From NCBI GenBank assembly GCA_964423875.1, contig CAYRGS010000059.1:1-22061 (forward strand): DNA of 22,061 nucleotides, in the 5' to 3' direction. The notes under the pieces are model-generated. The model did no database searches and had not been told where the DNA came from. It saw nothing but the letters and a program-made list of their open reading frames with translations. Position 1 is the stretch's first letter, and each line of letters begins with the position of its first letter. The stretch is from CAYRGS01 sp964423875. Its GTDB lineage: Bacteria; UBA8248; JACPRG01; G963555815. The translations under genes were made by a program, and so were the position numbers. This document shows, piece by piece, positions 10,542 to 16,464 of this stretch.

Positions 10542-10757
10542 TGTCATTCCGAGCGAGAGACCACCAGGTCCCACACAAGTGGAGATTAAACAGATTACAC
10601 CAAATGACGGAGGACAGGAAAAGGGGACGCAAGGCGAGATTCCTCCTCGCGACCTGCCGGTTGGTCCCCCCACGCAGGGTTCGGGGCGGCCGGAGCCTGT
10701 TCTGAGCGGAGGGTCAACCGACCCGTAGCCGAAGGGGCCGGCTTATTCGGAATGACA
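10542..10757. mobile_element. MITE-like element with 11-bp terminal inverted repeats
   Basis: TGTCATTCCGA at 10542-10552 is the exact reverse complement of TCGGAATGACA at 10747-10757. The 216-base interior has no coding frame. It includes a degenerate copy of the GATTACACAG repeat (about 10581-10601) and a module GGGACGCAAGGCGAGATTCC (from 10624) that recurs at 13076. Ends of this TGTCATTCCGAG type are, to my knowledge, frequent in short interspersed repeats of environmental bacteria. No target-site duplication is obvious. It may be a non-autonomous mobile element or a REP-like structural repeat. Confidence 0.6.
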
Positions 10758-10778
10758 AAAATGGAATCCACAGACACC

Positions 10779-10798
10779 ATCCCCACGCATGTGGGGAT
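10779..10798. repeat. Perfect 8-bp hairpin at the thyX stop
   Basis: ATCCCCAC, a 4-base loop GCAT, and GTGGGGAT form a perfect stem that ends within the thyX stop codon. There is no T-run on either strand, so it is not a standard intrinsic terminator, though it could stabilise the thyX transcript 3' end. The following GGATTACACGGATT belongs to the intergenic repeat family. Confidence 0.55.
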
Positions 10799-11757
10799 TA
10801 CACGGATTCAGTTTTGCCAATTCTAGGCGGGCTTTTTGTCCAAGGCACTAGCAAACCGAAGACGGCTAGTTTGGCTTCCAATTCTTGTCTTTCTCTATTG
10901 CTTTTTAGGCCTCCAGGTCCATATGAAAGAAGTCCGTGGGCCTCAGCAATGTTGGTGGCTTCCTTATTGTTTCCAAAGATTAGCTCTCGGATTATATCAG
11001 CCTCTAAACGAGAAAGCAGCATACCTTTCAATCTATAGTCCACAAATGCTTCCCAAGCAATTGGGCACCACCTCTTGACGATTTCGTTACCAATGACTTC
11101 TGCGTAACTTCTAATTTCAAATTGTGCATGAAGATCCATTCGCAAAGATAAAAAATGGAACAGATTATGAAGATCGATCTTCCAATAAGCCTCAGTATAT
11201 GTTGACAATGGAAGGTCTTTGCGAGCTTGCTCTCTTGCTACTCCTGCGTTGAGTCGCTCTTTATATGTTTCCCGAGAAAAAGCGTGAAGTTCTTCCTCTC
11301 GACGGGATAATTCAGAGCCAATTTCCGCGTCGATCCGTTCACCACTACCTTGCTTGTTGGTTTGAGCCTGTTGCCTCCAAGAATCCCGTTCGGTTTTTTG
11401 CGTTACGTCTATGGCTTCTGAATAGCGCGTTGAATATTCGTTGACATTGGCTGTGCGGTGCCTGATCCACTGTCGCCAGCAGTCCATAGGCACTTTAACG
11501 TGTAGCTTTATTTCGCACATTTCGATAGGAGTTGTGTGCCTATGCCTCATAAGGTATCGAATGAGGCCTCGGTCCTCATGAACCTTCTTCGTGCCCTTCC
11601 CGTAAGAAATTCTGGCGGCCTGGACAATGGATTCATCCGAACCCATGTAATCCACCACACGGACAAAGCCATCATCGAGGACTCTGAAAGGCACGCCTAG
11701 GATTTCGTTCATTGCCTCGACATCGAAGCGTTGAAGTTTTTCTGATGGATCACTCAT
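10798..11757 (-). CDS. thyX: Flavin-dependent thymidylate synthase
   Basis: ThyX makes dTMP from dUMP using methylene-tetrahydrofolate, FAD and NADPH; it replaces ThyA in many bacteria. The ThyX signature is present as RHRTANVNEYSTRYS (99-113). The N-terminal FVRVVDYMGSDESIVQAARISYGKGTKKVHEDRG-type region and RYLMRHRHTTPIEMCEIKLHVK (67-88) are classic for the long ThyX subgroup. The C-terminal part has the expected NLFHFLSLRMDLHAQFEIRSYA. From ATG 11757, with GGTGAG 5 bases upstream, the product has 319 residues. The frame stays open to 11952, but that extension overlaps the DUF5615 remnant and lacks family similarity. Base composition is markedly more AT-rich than its neighbours, and the gene sits between repeats and toxin-antitoxin remnants, which suggests transfer. 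No thyA is seen in the window. Confidence 0.95.
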   Translation of the reverse strand: MSDPSEKLQRFDVEAMNEILGVPFRVLDDGFVRVVDYMGSDESIVQAARISYGKGTKKVHEDRGLIRYLMRHRHTTPIEMCEIKLHVKVPMDCWRQWIRHRTANVNEYSTRYSEAIDVTQKTERDSWRQQAQTNKQGSGERIDAEIGSELSRREEELHAFSRETYKERLNAGVAREQARKDLPLSTYTEAYWKIDLHNLFHFLSLRMDLHAQFEIRSYAEVIGNEIVKRWCPIAWEAFVDYRLKGMLLSRLEADIIRELIFGNNKEATNIAEAHGLLSYGPGGLKSNRERQELEAKLAVFGLLVPWTKSPPRIGKTESV

Positions 11758-11890
11758 ATTCTCACCGCCACTTTTCGTCTCAGATTCCAAAATTGGGAAG
11801 AAATCCTCGCACAAATCGACTCGAATGTCACCCATCAGCCGATTAGCCTTGCGTCTAAACGGGCAAAGATATTCGTGGGGCCAAATGGCG

Positions 11891-12222
11891 TCAGTTCTTG
11901 CCTCCACACCCCTCCGGCTTGGCCCCGGCCAGTGCGTCCAGAACGGAGACAATGAGGCTCTTCAAGAGTGGCAACGAGGATTGCCCCGGCGGGTTCACAA
12001 CGACAATCCCGCTTGTACCCTCCGGCCGATATATGCCAGCACGTTCCCGAAGTCGTGATCCATTGTCACCAAAATGCGCCCTTCACGCACAGCGGCTTGC
12101 AGCACCTCGGGCCCCGGCGCACCAGCCATTCGTTGATCACGAATCGTCCGGCAATCATGTGCACGCTCCAGGAACAATTCTCTTATCGATCGGCCAAAGT
12201 TTTCGTCCAGCTTGAATTTCAT
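11891..12222 (-). pseudogene. DUF5615 PIN-like toxin, frameshifted
   Basis: The frame starts at ATG 12222 with MKFKLDENF and contains ILVTMDHDFGNVLAY, both typical of the DUF5615 PIN-like (VapC45-type) toxins, then stops at 11995 after a few unrelated residues. In the next frame the expected continuation is present: SGIVVVNPPGQSSLPLLKSL and onward to a stop at 11891. Adding one G to the GGG run at 12018-12020 (minus strand) restores a continuous 110-residue protein of normal length. So this is a one-base deletion: a recent inactivation or a homopolymer sequencing error. It lies 7 bases after the DUF433 stop, the standard order of this predicted toxin-antitoxin pair. Confidence 0.82.
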
Positions 12223-12229
12223 TGTGCGC

Positions 12230-12472
12230 TCATTGTTCCATGGCCACATGGATGAATTGTTCACGCGCTGCTTCTGCGCCGTAGCCGATACAGGCTTGCA
12301 CATCCTCTTTTGAGAGTTGAGGATACTCCTGAAGGATTTCCTCCACCGTGCTGCCGCCGGCCAACAAGTCCATGATCAAGAAAACCCAGATACGCGTTCC
12401 CTTGATGCAGGACCTGCCGTGGCACACATTCGGGTTGATTGAGACTCGACTGCGCCAGTCAGACCCCGCCAT
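12230..12472 (-). CDS. DUF433 antitoxin-like DNA-binding protein
   Basis: The intact 80-residue product matches DUF433 (VapB45-like): SRVSINPNVCHGRSCIKGTRI at 8-28, then a small helical domain, GGSTVEEILQEYPQLSKEDVQACIGYG, with a helix-turn-helix look. DUF433 genes are usually paired with DUF5615 toxins, as here, and the partner probably both binds its own promoter and neutralises the toxin; that role is inferred from family context. The ATG has an excellent AGGGAGGTGA ribosome site ending 3 bases upstream. The downstream toxin is frameshifted, so the antitoxin may be an orphan. Confidence 0.88.
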   Translation of the reverse strand: MAGSDWRSRVSINPNVCHGRSCIKGTRIWVFLIMDLLAGGSTVEEILQEYPQLSKEDVQACIGYGAEAAREQFIHVAMEQ

Positions 12473-12539
12473 GAGTCACCTCCCTACCGTGAAAATGCGG
12501 CAGGCCCGATGTCCCCAGACCCTGGTCGCTGAGCGCCCC

Positions 12540-12709
12540 CTACTTGGCGACCAATATCCTGAGCGCCGCCTCCCCGATGACCTGAAGGTGCCGGACCATC
12601 CAGTTCTGGACCAACTCGTCCCGCCAAAATTCCTCCTCTCCACGGCATATTTGTCAATCCGTTCAATGGCCTCCAAGATGTGTCGGAGCCGCTCGCGCTC
12701 ATCCCTCAT
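12540..12709 (-). pseudogene. HepT-like HEPN toxin remnant, frameshifted and truncated
   Basis: ATG 12709 overlaps the nucleotidyltransferase stop by 4 bases. The first 25 residues (MRDERERLRHILEAIERIDKY) match the N-terminus of HepT/DUF86 HEPN proteins. The original frame then yields unrelated residues, but a one-base shift near 12632-12640 recovers EEFWRDELVQNWMVRHLQVI and then GEAALRILVAK before a TAG at 12542-12540. This is the expected HepT sequence up to the conserved IGEAA helix. The C-terminal half, which carries the RNase-associated R-x(4-6)-H motif, is absent. The 67 bases after the stop do not resemble it. The toxin is therefore non-functional even if the frameshift is a sequencing error. 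Confidence 0.78.
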
Positions 12710-12996
12710 AAGAACACCGCTTCCTTCAGGACGCGATTGCGGATGCGGTCGCGTAGGCCCTTCTCTGTCACCACGTCCACTTTGACGCCGAGAAGGTCGT
12801 TTAACTCCCTCCAGAGCGCGCCCAAGTCCAGCAATCTCCAGTCGGGCGCCATGTCCACCAGGAGGTCGATGTCGCTGGCCGCATCGGCGTCGGCCCTTGT
12901 GGCCGAGCCGAAAATGCGTACGTTGTGCGCCCCGTGCCGATCGGAAATGCGGAGGACCTCCGCCCGCTTCCGCTTCAGCATCTCGTCTGATTCCAT
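12706..12996 (-). CDS. MNT-type nucleotidyltransferase antitoxin
   Basis: The product (96 residues from ATG 12996) is a minimal nucleotidyltransferase of the MntA type. The catalytic signature is intact: FGSATRADADAASDIDLLVD, with the GSxxR loop and the D-x-D pair, followed by LGVKVDVVTEKGL carrying the third acidic strand. MntA proteins neutralise HepT RNases by attaching AMP to them. The partner HepT remnant overlaps the stop codon by 4 bases, the standard arrangement. A longer frame starting at GTG 13035 would reach into an intergenic repeat, so I prefer ATG 12996, which has AAGGA and GGGA upstream. The antitoxin appears intact while its toxin is decayed. Confidence 0.88.
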   Translation of the reverse strand: MESDEMLKRKRAEVLRISDRHGAHNVRIFGSATRADADAASDIDLLVDMAPDWRLLDLGALWRELNDLLGVKVDVVTEKGLRDRIRNRVLKEAVFL

Positions 12997-13028
12997 TATC
13001 CCGGTCCTTAGAGGAACTTCCAATTCTT

Positions 13029-13058
13029 GATCCACAGATTACACAGATTCCGCAGATA
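13029..13058 (+). repeat. Intergenic 30-bp repeat, copy 2
   Basis: A full-length copy: GATCCACAGATTACACAG followed by ATTCCGCAGATA. It contains the internal 9-base unit ACAGATTnC twice and a final GCAGATA. Confidence 0.85.
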
Positions 13059-13150
13059 GGGAAAGACAAGAACAAGGGACGCAAGGCGAGATTCCACGTC
13101 GCGACCTGCCGGTCCATGCGTCGGTGGACGCCTCGCTCGGAATGCATGAA
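13059..13150. repeat. Second copy of the MITE-like module, one end degraded
   Basis: From 13076, GGGACGCAAGGCGAGATTCC, then TCGCGACCTGCCGGT, matches 10624-10662 with only a few differences. The right side ends CTCGGAATG and continues AATGGAATCCAC as in the first copy, but the TGACA terminus is changed to TGCAT. The left terminal inverted repeat is absent. In both copies a GATTACACAG-type repeat lies just left of the module. Confidence 0.7.
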
Positions 13151-13151
13151 T

Positions 13152-13188
13152 GGAATCCACGGATTACACAGATTTTCAAAGATTTGCC
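13152..13188 (+). repeat. Intergenic 'CACAGATT' repeat, copy 3
   Basis: GGAATCCACGGATTACACAG continues into ATTTTCAAAGATT, with a diverged third unit. A related CATCCGCGTCATCCGCGGAT stretch follows at about 13220-13240, just beyond the hydrolase stop codon. Confidence 0.7.
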
Positions 13189-13240
13189 TCATCGGCTGTT
13201 CCGGGGATTCTCGCTCTTTCCCATCCGCGTCATCCGCGGA

Positions 13241-13999
13241 TCACCTCAAGGTCCTTCGCAGGAAATTGCTCACGTCGGACCAGTAGACCCCGAGGGTGTA
13301 GAAGAGCTTATGGGCGCACGGGGGGCCGGGGCCGGGTTTGCAATTTACCGGGCCGCCCGGATATTCATGAAAATCGACGGGCTTGCCGGCCTTCCGGAAG
13401 GCGGCGGCCAAACGCTGGCTGCCGTTGACGATGAAGCGGTCATCCCCGGTCGCAACCAGGATCTGAACCGGCGCGCGGACGTGTGAAACATCCTCCCCGG
13501 CGGCGGCCAGCTCGGAATTCGGGCCGGGAGCAATCGCCATGAGGACGAATGCCTTTGCCTCCAAGCCGTGCCGGGCCGCGATCAGCGTCAAAAGCGCCCC
13601 GCGAGAGAAACCCGCCACGGCAATCCGGCGGTGGTCCACGTTCTTCATCCCGCCGACGTGACGATAGGCCCCCAGGACGATCGCAAGCTGCGTGGAAAGC
13701 GCCTCCAACCCGTTGCGGACGGGAAGGAAGGCGAGGAAGCCGTCCCCGGCGAAGGCTTGACAGAAGTCGTCCAGCGAATAGCCGCGGTCGATCGCCCCGG
13801 AAAGGCCATGGAGGTCCACAACCATTCCGTGGTTAAAGATAACCGCCGGATAAGGCGGCTTTGCCTTTTTCGGCACGCAAAAAAGGGCCTGGTGATTCCT
13901 TTCTCCAACCCGGAACCGGACGTTCCCGACGTTGGAGCAGCCCGCCGTAAGGACGAGCGCGACGGTGAGGAGAAGGATAAACCGACCCAAGGAGCTCAT
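13241..13999 (-). CDS. Alpha/beta-hydrolase lipoprotein (dienelactone-hydrolase-like)
   Basis: The 252-residue product begins with a lipoprotein signal peptide: basic start, hydrophobic core, and lipobox LTAGC with Cys21 as the lipidated residue, so it is probably membrane-anchored in the envelope. The rest is an alpha/beta-hydrolase: YPAVIFNHG (50-58, oxyanion region), the nucleophile elbow AGFSRG with Ser132, and Asp187 in LVATGDDRFI. H230 or H211 is the likely catalytic histidine. This resembles dienelactone-hydrolase-like esterases or peptidases; the substrate is unknown. The GxSxG elbow has Arg after Ser, common in that group. The ribosome site is weak. The gene is isolated between repeat regions on both sides. 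Confidence 0.82.
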   Translation of the reverse strand: MSSLGRFILLLTVALVLTAGCSNVGNVRFRVGERNHQALFCVPKKAKPPYPAVIFNHGMVVDLHGLSGAIDRGYSLDDFCQAFAGDGFLAFLPVRNGLEALSTQLAIVLGAYRHVGGMKNVDHRRIAVAGFSRGALLTLIAARHGLEAKAFVLMAIAPGPNSELAAAGEDVSHVRAPVQILVATGDDRFIVNGSQRLAAAFRKAGKPVDFHEYPGGPVNCKPGPGPPCAHKLFYTLGVYWSDVSNFLRRTLR

Positions 14000-14030
14000 C
14001 GGATCTCAACCCAGAAAAGCATGATGTTTT

Positions 14031-14060
14031 TATCCACAGATTACACAGATTTCGCAGATA
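14031..14060 (+). repeat. Intergenic 30-bp repeat, copy 4
   Basis: TATCCACAGATTACACAG followed by ATTTCGCAGATA. With the preceding T the left end reads TTATCCACA (14030-14038), a perfect match to the DnaA-box consensus TTATnCACA. Confidence 0.88.
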
Positions 14061-14168
14061 TTAGAAAAGAGAAGAATGGGTGAATCCGCCCTTATCAAAT
14101 GAAGAACAAGAAACAAGCTGTGCAATCTGCAAATCATAAAGACTATCAGACCTGCTTTCCCGCTTTTC

Positions 14169-14198
14169 TATCTGCGCAATCTGTGTAATCTGTGAATA
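14169..14198 (-). repeat. Intergenic 30-bp repeat, copy 5 (inverted)
   Basis: On the minus strand this reads TATTCACAGATTACACAG then ATTGCGCAGATA. The left end gives TTATTCACA (14199-14191), again matching TTATnCACA. It pairs with copy 4 as an inverted repeat. Confidence 0.88.
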
Positions 14199-14211
14199 AG
14201 AAAACCTCTAA

Positions 14212-15453
14212 TCACGTAGCCGGGAGGAGCTCTTTCACATCGAAGCCCGTGTCCTGAAGCTGGGTTTCCTTCCCCGAGAGGTCCTGGCCCGAGCGGATCA
14301 ACCCCTGGAAGGTGCGAAGCTCTTTGAAGTCGGCGTTGATTCCGAAGTAGGCCCGCATAACGTTTCCTCGCAGGTAGAAAACCGTGAAGGACCCGTCCTC
14401 GGATTTCCCCCGGACGAGCACCCGGTCGTACTCGCTCTCGTCGCCGGCGAACAGGAGCTTGAGGTCGAAGACATCCGACCAGACGGAGGTCAGGTGGTCG
14501 TACCGGTTCTCCGCGCCCGCCATGTTCTGCCCGGCAAGCGTCCCGCAGTACCCGGCGTGGCCCCAGTGCTCCACCCGCCGCCGCTTGCCGAACACCGGGT
14601 CCGGGTAGTTGGCCGCGTCGCCCCCGGCGTAGATGTCCGGGTCCGATGTCTGAAGGAGATCGTTGACGACGATTCCGTTGTCCACCTCCAGGCCGGCGTC
14701 CCGGGCCAACTCGACGTTGGGGACGATGCCTATGGCGACGCACACGAAATCGCACGGAAGCTCGACGCCGGATTCCGTGACGACCGAGGAAGCCCCCCTC
14801 CCCCCCTCGCCCCTGATCTCGGCCACCCGCTCGCCGGTGTGGAACGTAACGCCCCGTTCGGAGCAATAGCCCTCGAAAAATCCCGACAGCGACTCATCGG
14901 TGAAGCGGGACCAGATGCGGGATTCGGCCTCGATGACGTCCACCTTGACGCCCATCAGCGTCAGGGAGGCGGCGATCTCCATGCCGATGAACCCGGCCCC
15001 GACGATGACCGCCCGCTTGTCCGGACCCGCCTCGGCCGCGATCCGCTTCGTGTCCTCGAGGGTCCGCAGGGAGTGAACCCCTTCGAGACCGCCCCCGGGG
15101 ACCACCAGAGGGATGGGTCTTCCCCCGGTCGCGATGAAAGCCTTCTCGAACCGGATCTCCTCTCCACCCGCGACCTTCGCCGTCTTGGCCGCCGGGTCGA
15201 GACCCTCAACAGCGGCGCCGAGGAGAAGGTCGATCCGCTTGTCGATGTACATCTGATCGGGATCGAAGAGGAGCTTTTCCTCCTCCTTCTCGCCGCGCAG
15301 GAACTCTTTGGACAAGGGAGGACGGTTGTACGGCGCCGCGGGTTCCTCGCCCACCAGCGTGATGGAGGCGTCCGGGTCCTTGTCCCGAAGCTGCTTGGCC
15401 GCCCGGTTGGAAGCCAGACCAGCGCCGATGAGGAGATGTTTGGTGGATTTCAT
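14212..15453 (-). CDS. FAD/NAD(P)-dependent oxidoreductase, ferredoxin/rubredoxin-reductase-like
   Basis: The 413-residue product belongs to the class of small-ring-oxygenase ferredoxin reductases, rhodocoxin/putidaredoxin reductases and AIF. These pass electrons from NAD(P)H through FAD to a small iron-sulfur protein. It has the FAD-binding LLIGAGLASNRAAKQLR (7-23), the PYNRPPLSKEF motif (41-51) that is diagnostic of this group, a second nucleotide-binding fold with VIVGAGFIGMEIAASL ending in an acidic residue (VDVIEAES) that suggests NADH, and the C-terminal FAD motif DIYAGGDAA. There is no CxxC redox disulfide. ATG 15453 has GGAGG 5 bases upstream; a 10-residue-longer frame begins inside an intergenic repeat and is unlikely. 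No ferredoxin or oxygenase gene is adjacent, so the electron acceptor is unknown. Confidence 0.88.
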   Translation of the reverse strand: MKSTKHLLIGAGLASNRAAKQLRDKDPDASITLVGEEPAAPYNRPPLSKEFLRGEKEEEKLLFDPDQMYIDKRIDLLLGAAVEGLDPAAKTAKVAGGEEIRFEKAFIATGGRPIPLVVPGGGLEGVHSLRTLEDTKRIAAEAGPDKRAVIVGAGFIGMEIAASLTLMGVKVDVIEAESRIWSRFTDESLSGFFEGYCSERGVTFHTGERVAEIRGEGGRGASSVVTESGVELPCDFVCVAIGIVPNVELARDAGLEVDNGIVVNDLLQTSDPDIYAGGDAANYPDPVFGKRRRVEHWGHAGYCGTLAGQNMAGAENRYDHLTSVWSDVFDLKLLFAGDESEYDRVLVRGKSEDGSFTVFYLRGNVMRAYFGINADFKELRTFQGLIRSGQDLSGKETQLQDTGFDVKELLPAT

Positions 15454-15476
15454 GGGGCCTCCAAGGTGCAGAGTAT

Positions 15477-15506
15477 TATCCACAGATTATACGGATTTCG
15501 CAGATA
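15477..15506 (+). repeat. Intergenic 30-bp repeat, copy 6
   Basis: TATCCACAGATTATACGG then ATTTCGCAGATA. The left end reads TTATCCACA (15476-15484), a third perfect DnaA-box match. It lies just upstream of the reductase gene's ribosome site region. Confidence 0.85.
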
Positions 15507-15537
15507 GGGGGGAGACTAAAAACCGAAAGCCCCAGGA

Positions 15538-15566
15538 GATCCGCAGATTACGCACATTGAAAAAGG
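15538..15566 (+). repeat. Intergenic 'GCAGATT' repeat, copy 7
   Basis: GATCCGCAGATTACGCACATT followed by GAAAAAGG. A diverged copy with the same register as the others. Confidence 0.7.
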
Positions 15567-15610
15567 CTAAAAACGGAAGGCCCAAGCAATCCGCAGACGC
15601 CGTCCACACG

Positions 15611-15640
15611 AAGGTGGGGATTACACAGATTACGCGGACC
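15611..15640 (-). repeat. Intergenic 'GATTACACAGATTAC' repeat, copy 8
   Basis: The plus strand reads GGTGGGGATTACACAGATTA then CGCGGACC, next to the nitrilase-like gene's stop codon. The GTGGGGATTACAC start is the same as at 10791-10803, again directly beside a minus-strand stop codon. Confidence 0.7.
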
Positions 15641-15641
15641 C

Positions 15642-16460
15642 TTAACTCACGAGCGCGCCGTAGGCGTCCGGCCGGCGGTCGTCCAGGTAGGTCCACTCGC
15701 TCCGGACCTTGTCGATCTCATCCAGGTCGATCTCGGCCAATAGGACGCCGTCCGTCATGCCACTGGGCTCTCCGATCAGCTCCCCCTCCGGGTTTATACA
15801 GAAGCTCGACCCGTAAAAATCTTGCGCCTCTTCGCTTCCTACCCGGTTGACCCGGAGGACGTAGACCCCGTTGGTGATGGCGTGCGCGCGCAGGACGGTC
15901 TCCCAGCGCCGATGGCTGGCGAAGGCGGCGGCCGTGGGGGCGACGATGATCTGCGCGCCGGTCAGCGCCAGGGCCCGGGAGCCCTCGGGAAAGAACACGT
16001 CCCAGCCGATCTGGATGCCGATCCGGGCGAACCCCACGTCGAAGACCGGGAACCCGGAATCCCCCGCCTCGAAATAGGAGCGCTCTTCCCAGAGGTCGAA
16101 ATGCGGTACGTGGACCTTCCGGTAAACACCCTTGAGGTCCCCTTGCGCGTCGAGGACGGCGGCCGCGTTGAACCCCCGGCCGTCAGCGTCCCGCTCATAG
16201 AGCGGCGCGATGACGGCCGCGTTCCACCGCCGGGCCTCGACGGCCATCCGGTCCACCGAGGGGCCGGGGATGGATTCGGCCAGGTCGTGGGCGTCGGGGT
16301 CGGTGTTGTGGGGAAACCAGTGGGTGTGGAACAACTCCTGAAAGCAGATGATGCGGGCATCCTGCTCCGCGGCCAGGTCGCCCAACTCTCTCGCCCGTTT
16401 GAGGTTTCGGTCCTTGTCGGGCGTGCAGCGCATTTGGACGCCGGCGATCTTGAACCCCAA
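15642..16460 (-). CDS. Nitrilase-superfamily protein (carbamoylputrescine-amidase-like) lacking the catalytic Cys
   Basis: The product (272 residues from TTG 16460) has the carbon-nitrogen hydrolase fold, closest in my reading to N-carbamoylputrescine amidase or beta-ureidopropionase. Catalytic Glu42 (CFQELF) and Lys115 (YRKVHVPH) are present, and the third region reads IGIQIGWDVFFPEGSR. Enzymes of this family have ICWD or ICYD there, with the nucleophilic Cys; here residue 152 is Gly, encoded by GGC at 16007-16005, one base from TGC. The protein may be inactive, a sequencing error, or used for binding. The TTG start is chosen because GGAAGGAG ends 8 bases before it and similarity begins there; the frame could extend to 16523 inside secA. 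It starts 4 bases after the secA stop, so it is probably translated from the secA transcript. Confidence 0.87.
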   Translation of the reverse strand: MGFKIAGVQMRCTPDKDRNLKRARELGDLAAEQDARIICFQELFHTHWFPHNTDPDAHDLAESIPGPSVDRMAVEARRWNAAVIAPLYERDADGRGFNAAAVLDAQGDLKGVYRKVHVPHFDLWEERSYFEAGDSGFPVFDVGFARIGIQIGWDVFFPEGSRALALTGAQIIVAPTAAAFASHRRWETVLRAHAITNGVYVLRVNRVGSEEAQDFYGSSFCINPEGELIGEPSGMTDGVLLAEIDLDEIDKVRSEWTYLDDRRPDAYGALVS

Positions 16461-16464
16461 AGGC

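Larger units (their letters stand above)
10469..10797. other. Repeat-filled intergenic region
   Basis: These 329 bases between the ROK kinase and thyX contain no credible gene. They are made almost entirely of repeats: a copy of the GATCCACAGATT repeat, a MITE-like element with terminal inverted repeats and a perfect hairpin next to the thyX stop codon. Small open frames here are translations of repeat sequence. Confidence 0.7.
14000..14211. other. Intergenic region with an inverted repeat pair
   Basis: The region holds two copies of the 30-bp repeat in opposite orientation (14031-14060 and 14169-14198), separated by 108 bases of non-coding sequence. It could fold into a long stem-loop and lies between two minus-strand genes. 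No gene or T-tailed terminator is seen. Confidence 0.6.

Noticed and set aside
11758..11952. 65-residue N-terminal extension of ThyX
   Set aside because: It overlaps the frameshifted DUF5615 coding end, lacks ThyX similarity, and a better ribosome site precedes ATG 11757.
12476..13192. 238-residue minus-strand frame spanning repeats, MntA and HepT
   Set aside because: It translates intergenic repeat sequence and the wrong frame of mntA before entering the HepT frame; no single protein family covers it. Only the HepT portion is meaningful.
14030..15484. Replication origin suggested by three DnaA-box matches
   Set aside because: Boxes are part of dispersed repeats, with no AT-rich unwinding region and no dnaA, dnaN, gidA or rpmH nearby.
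14494..15507. 337-residue plus-strand frame opposite the FAD oxidoreductase
   Set aside because: Antisense shadow; the reductase motifs PYNRPPLSKEF and GAGFIG are on the minus strand.
10491..15640. CRISPR array
   Set aside because: The repeats are spread over 5 kb between genes, in both orientations and with unequal spacing; there are no regular spacers or cas genes.
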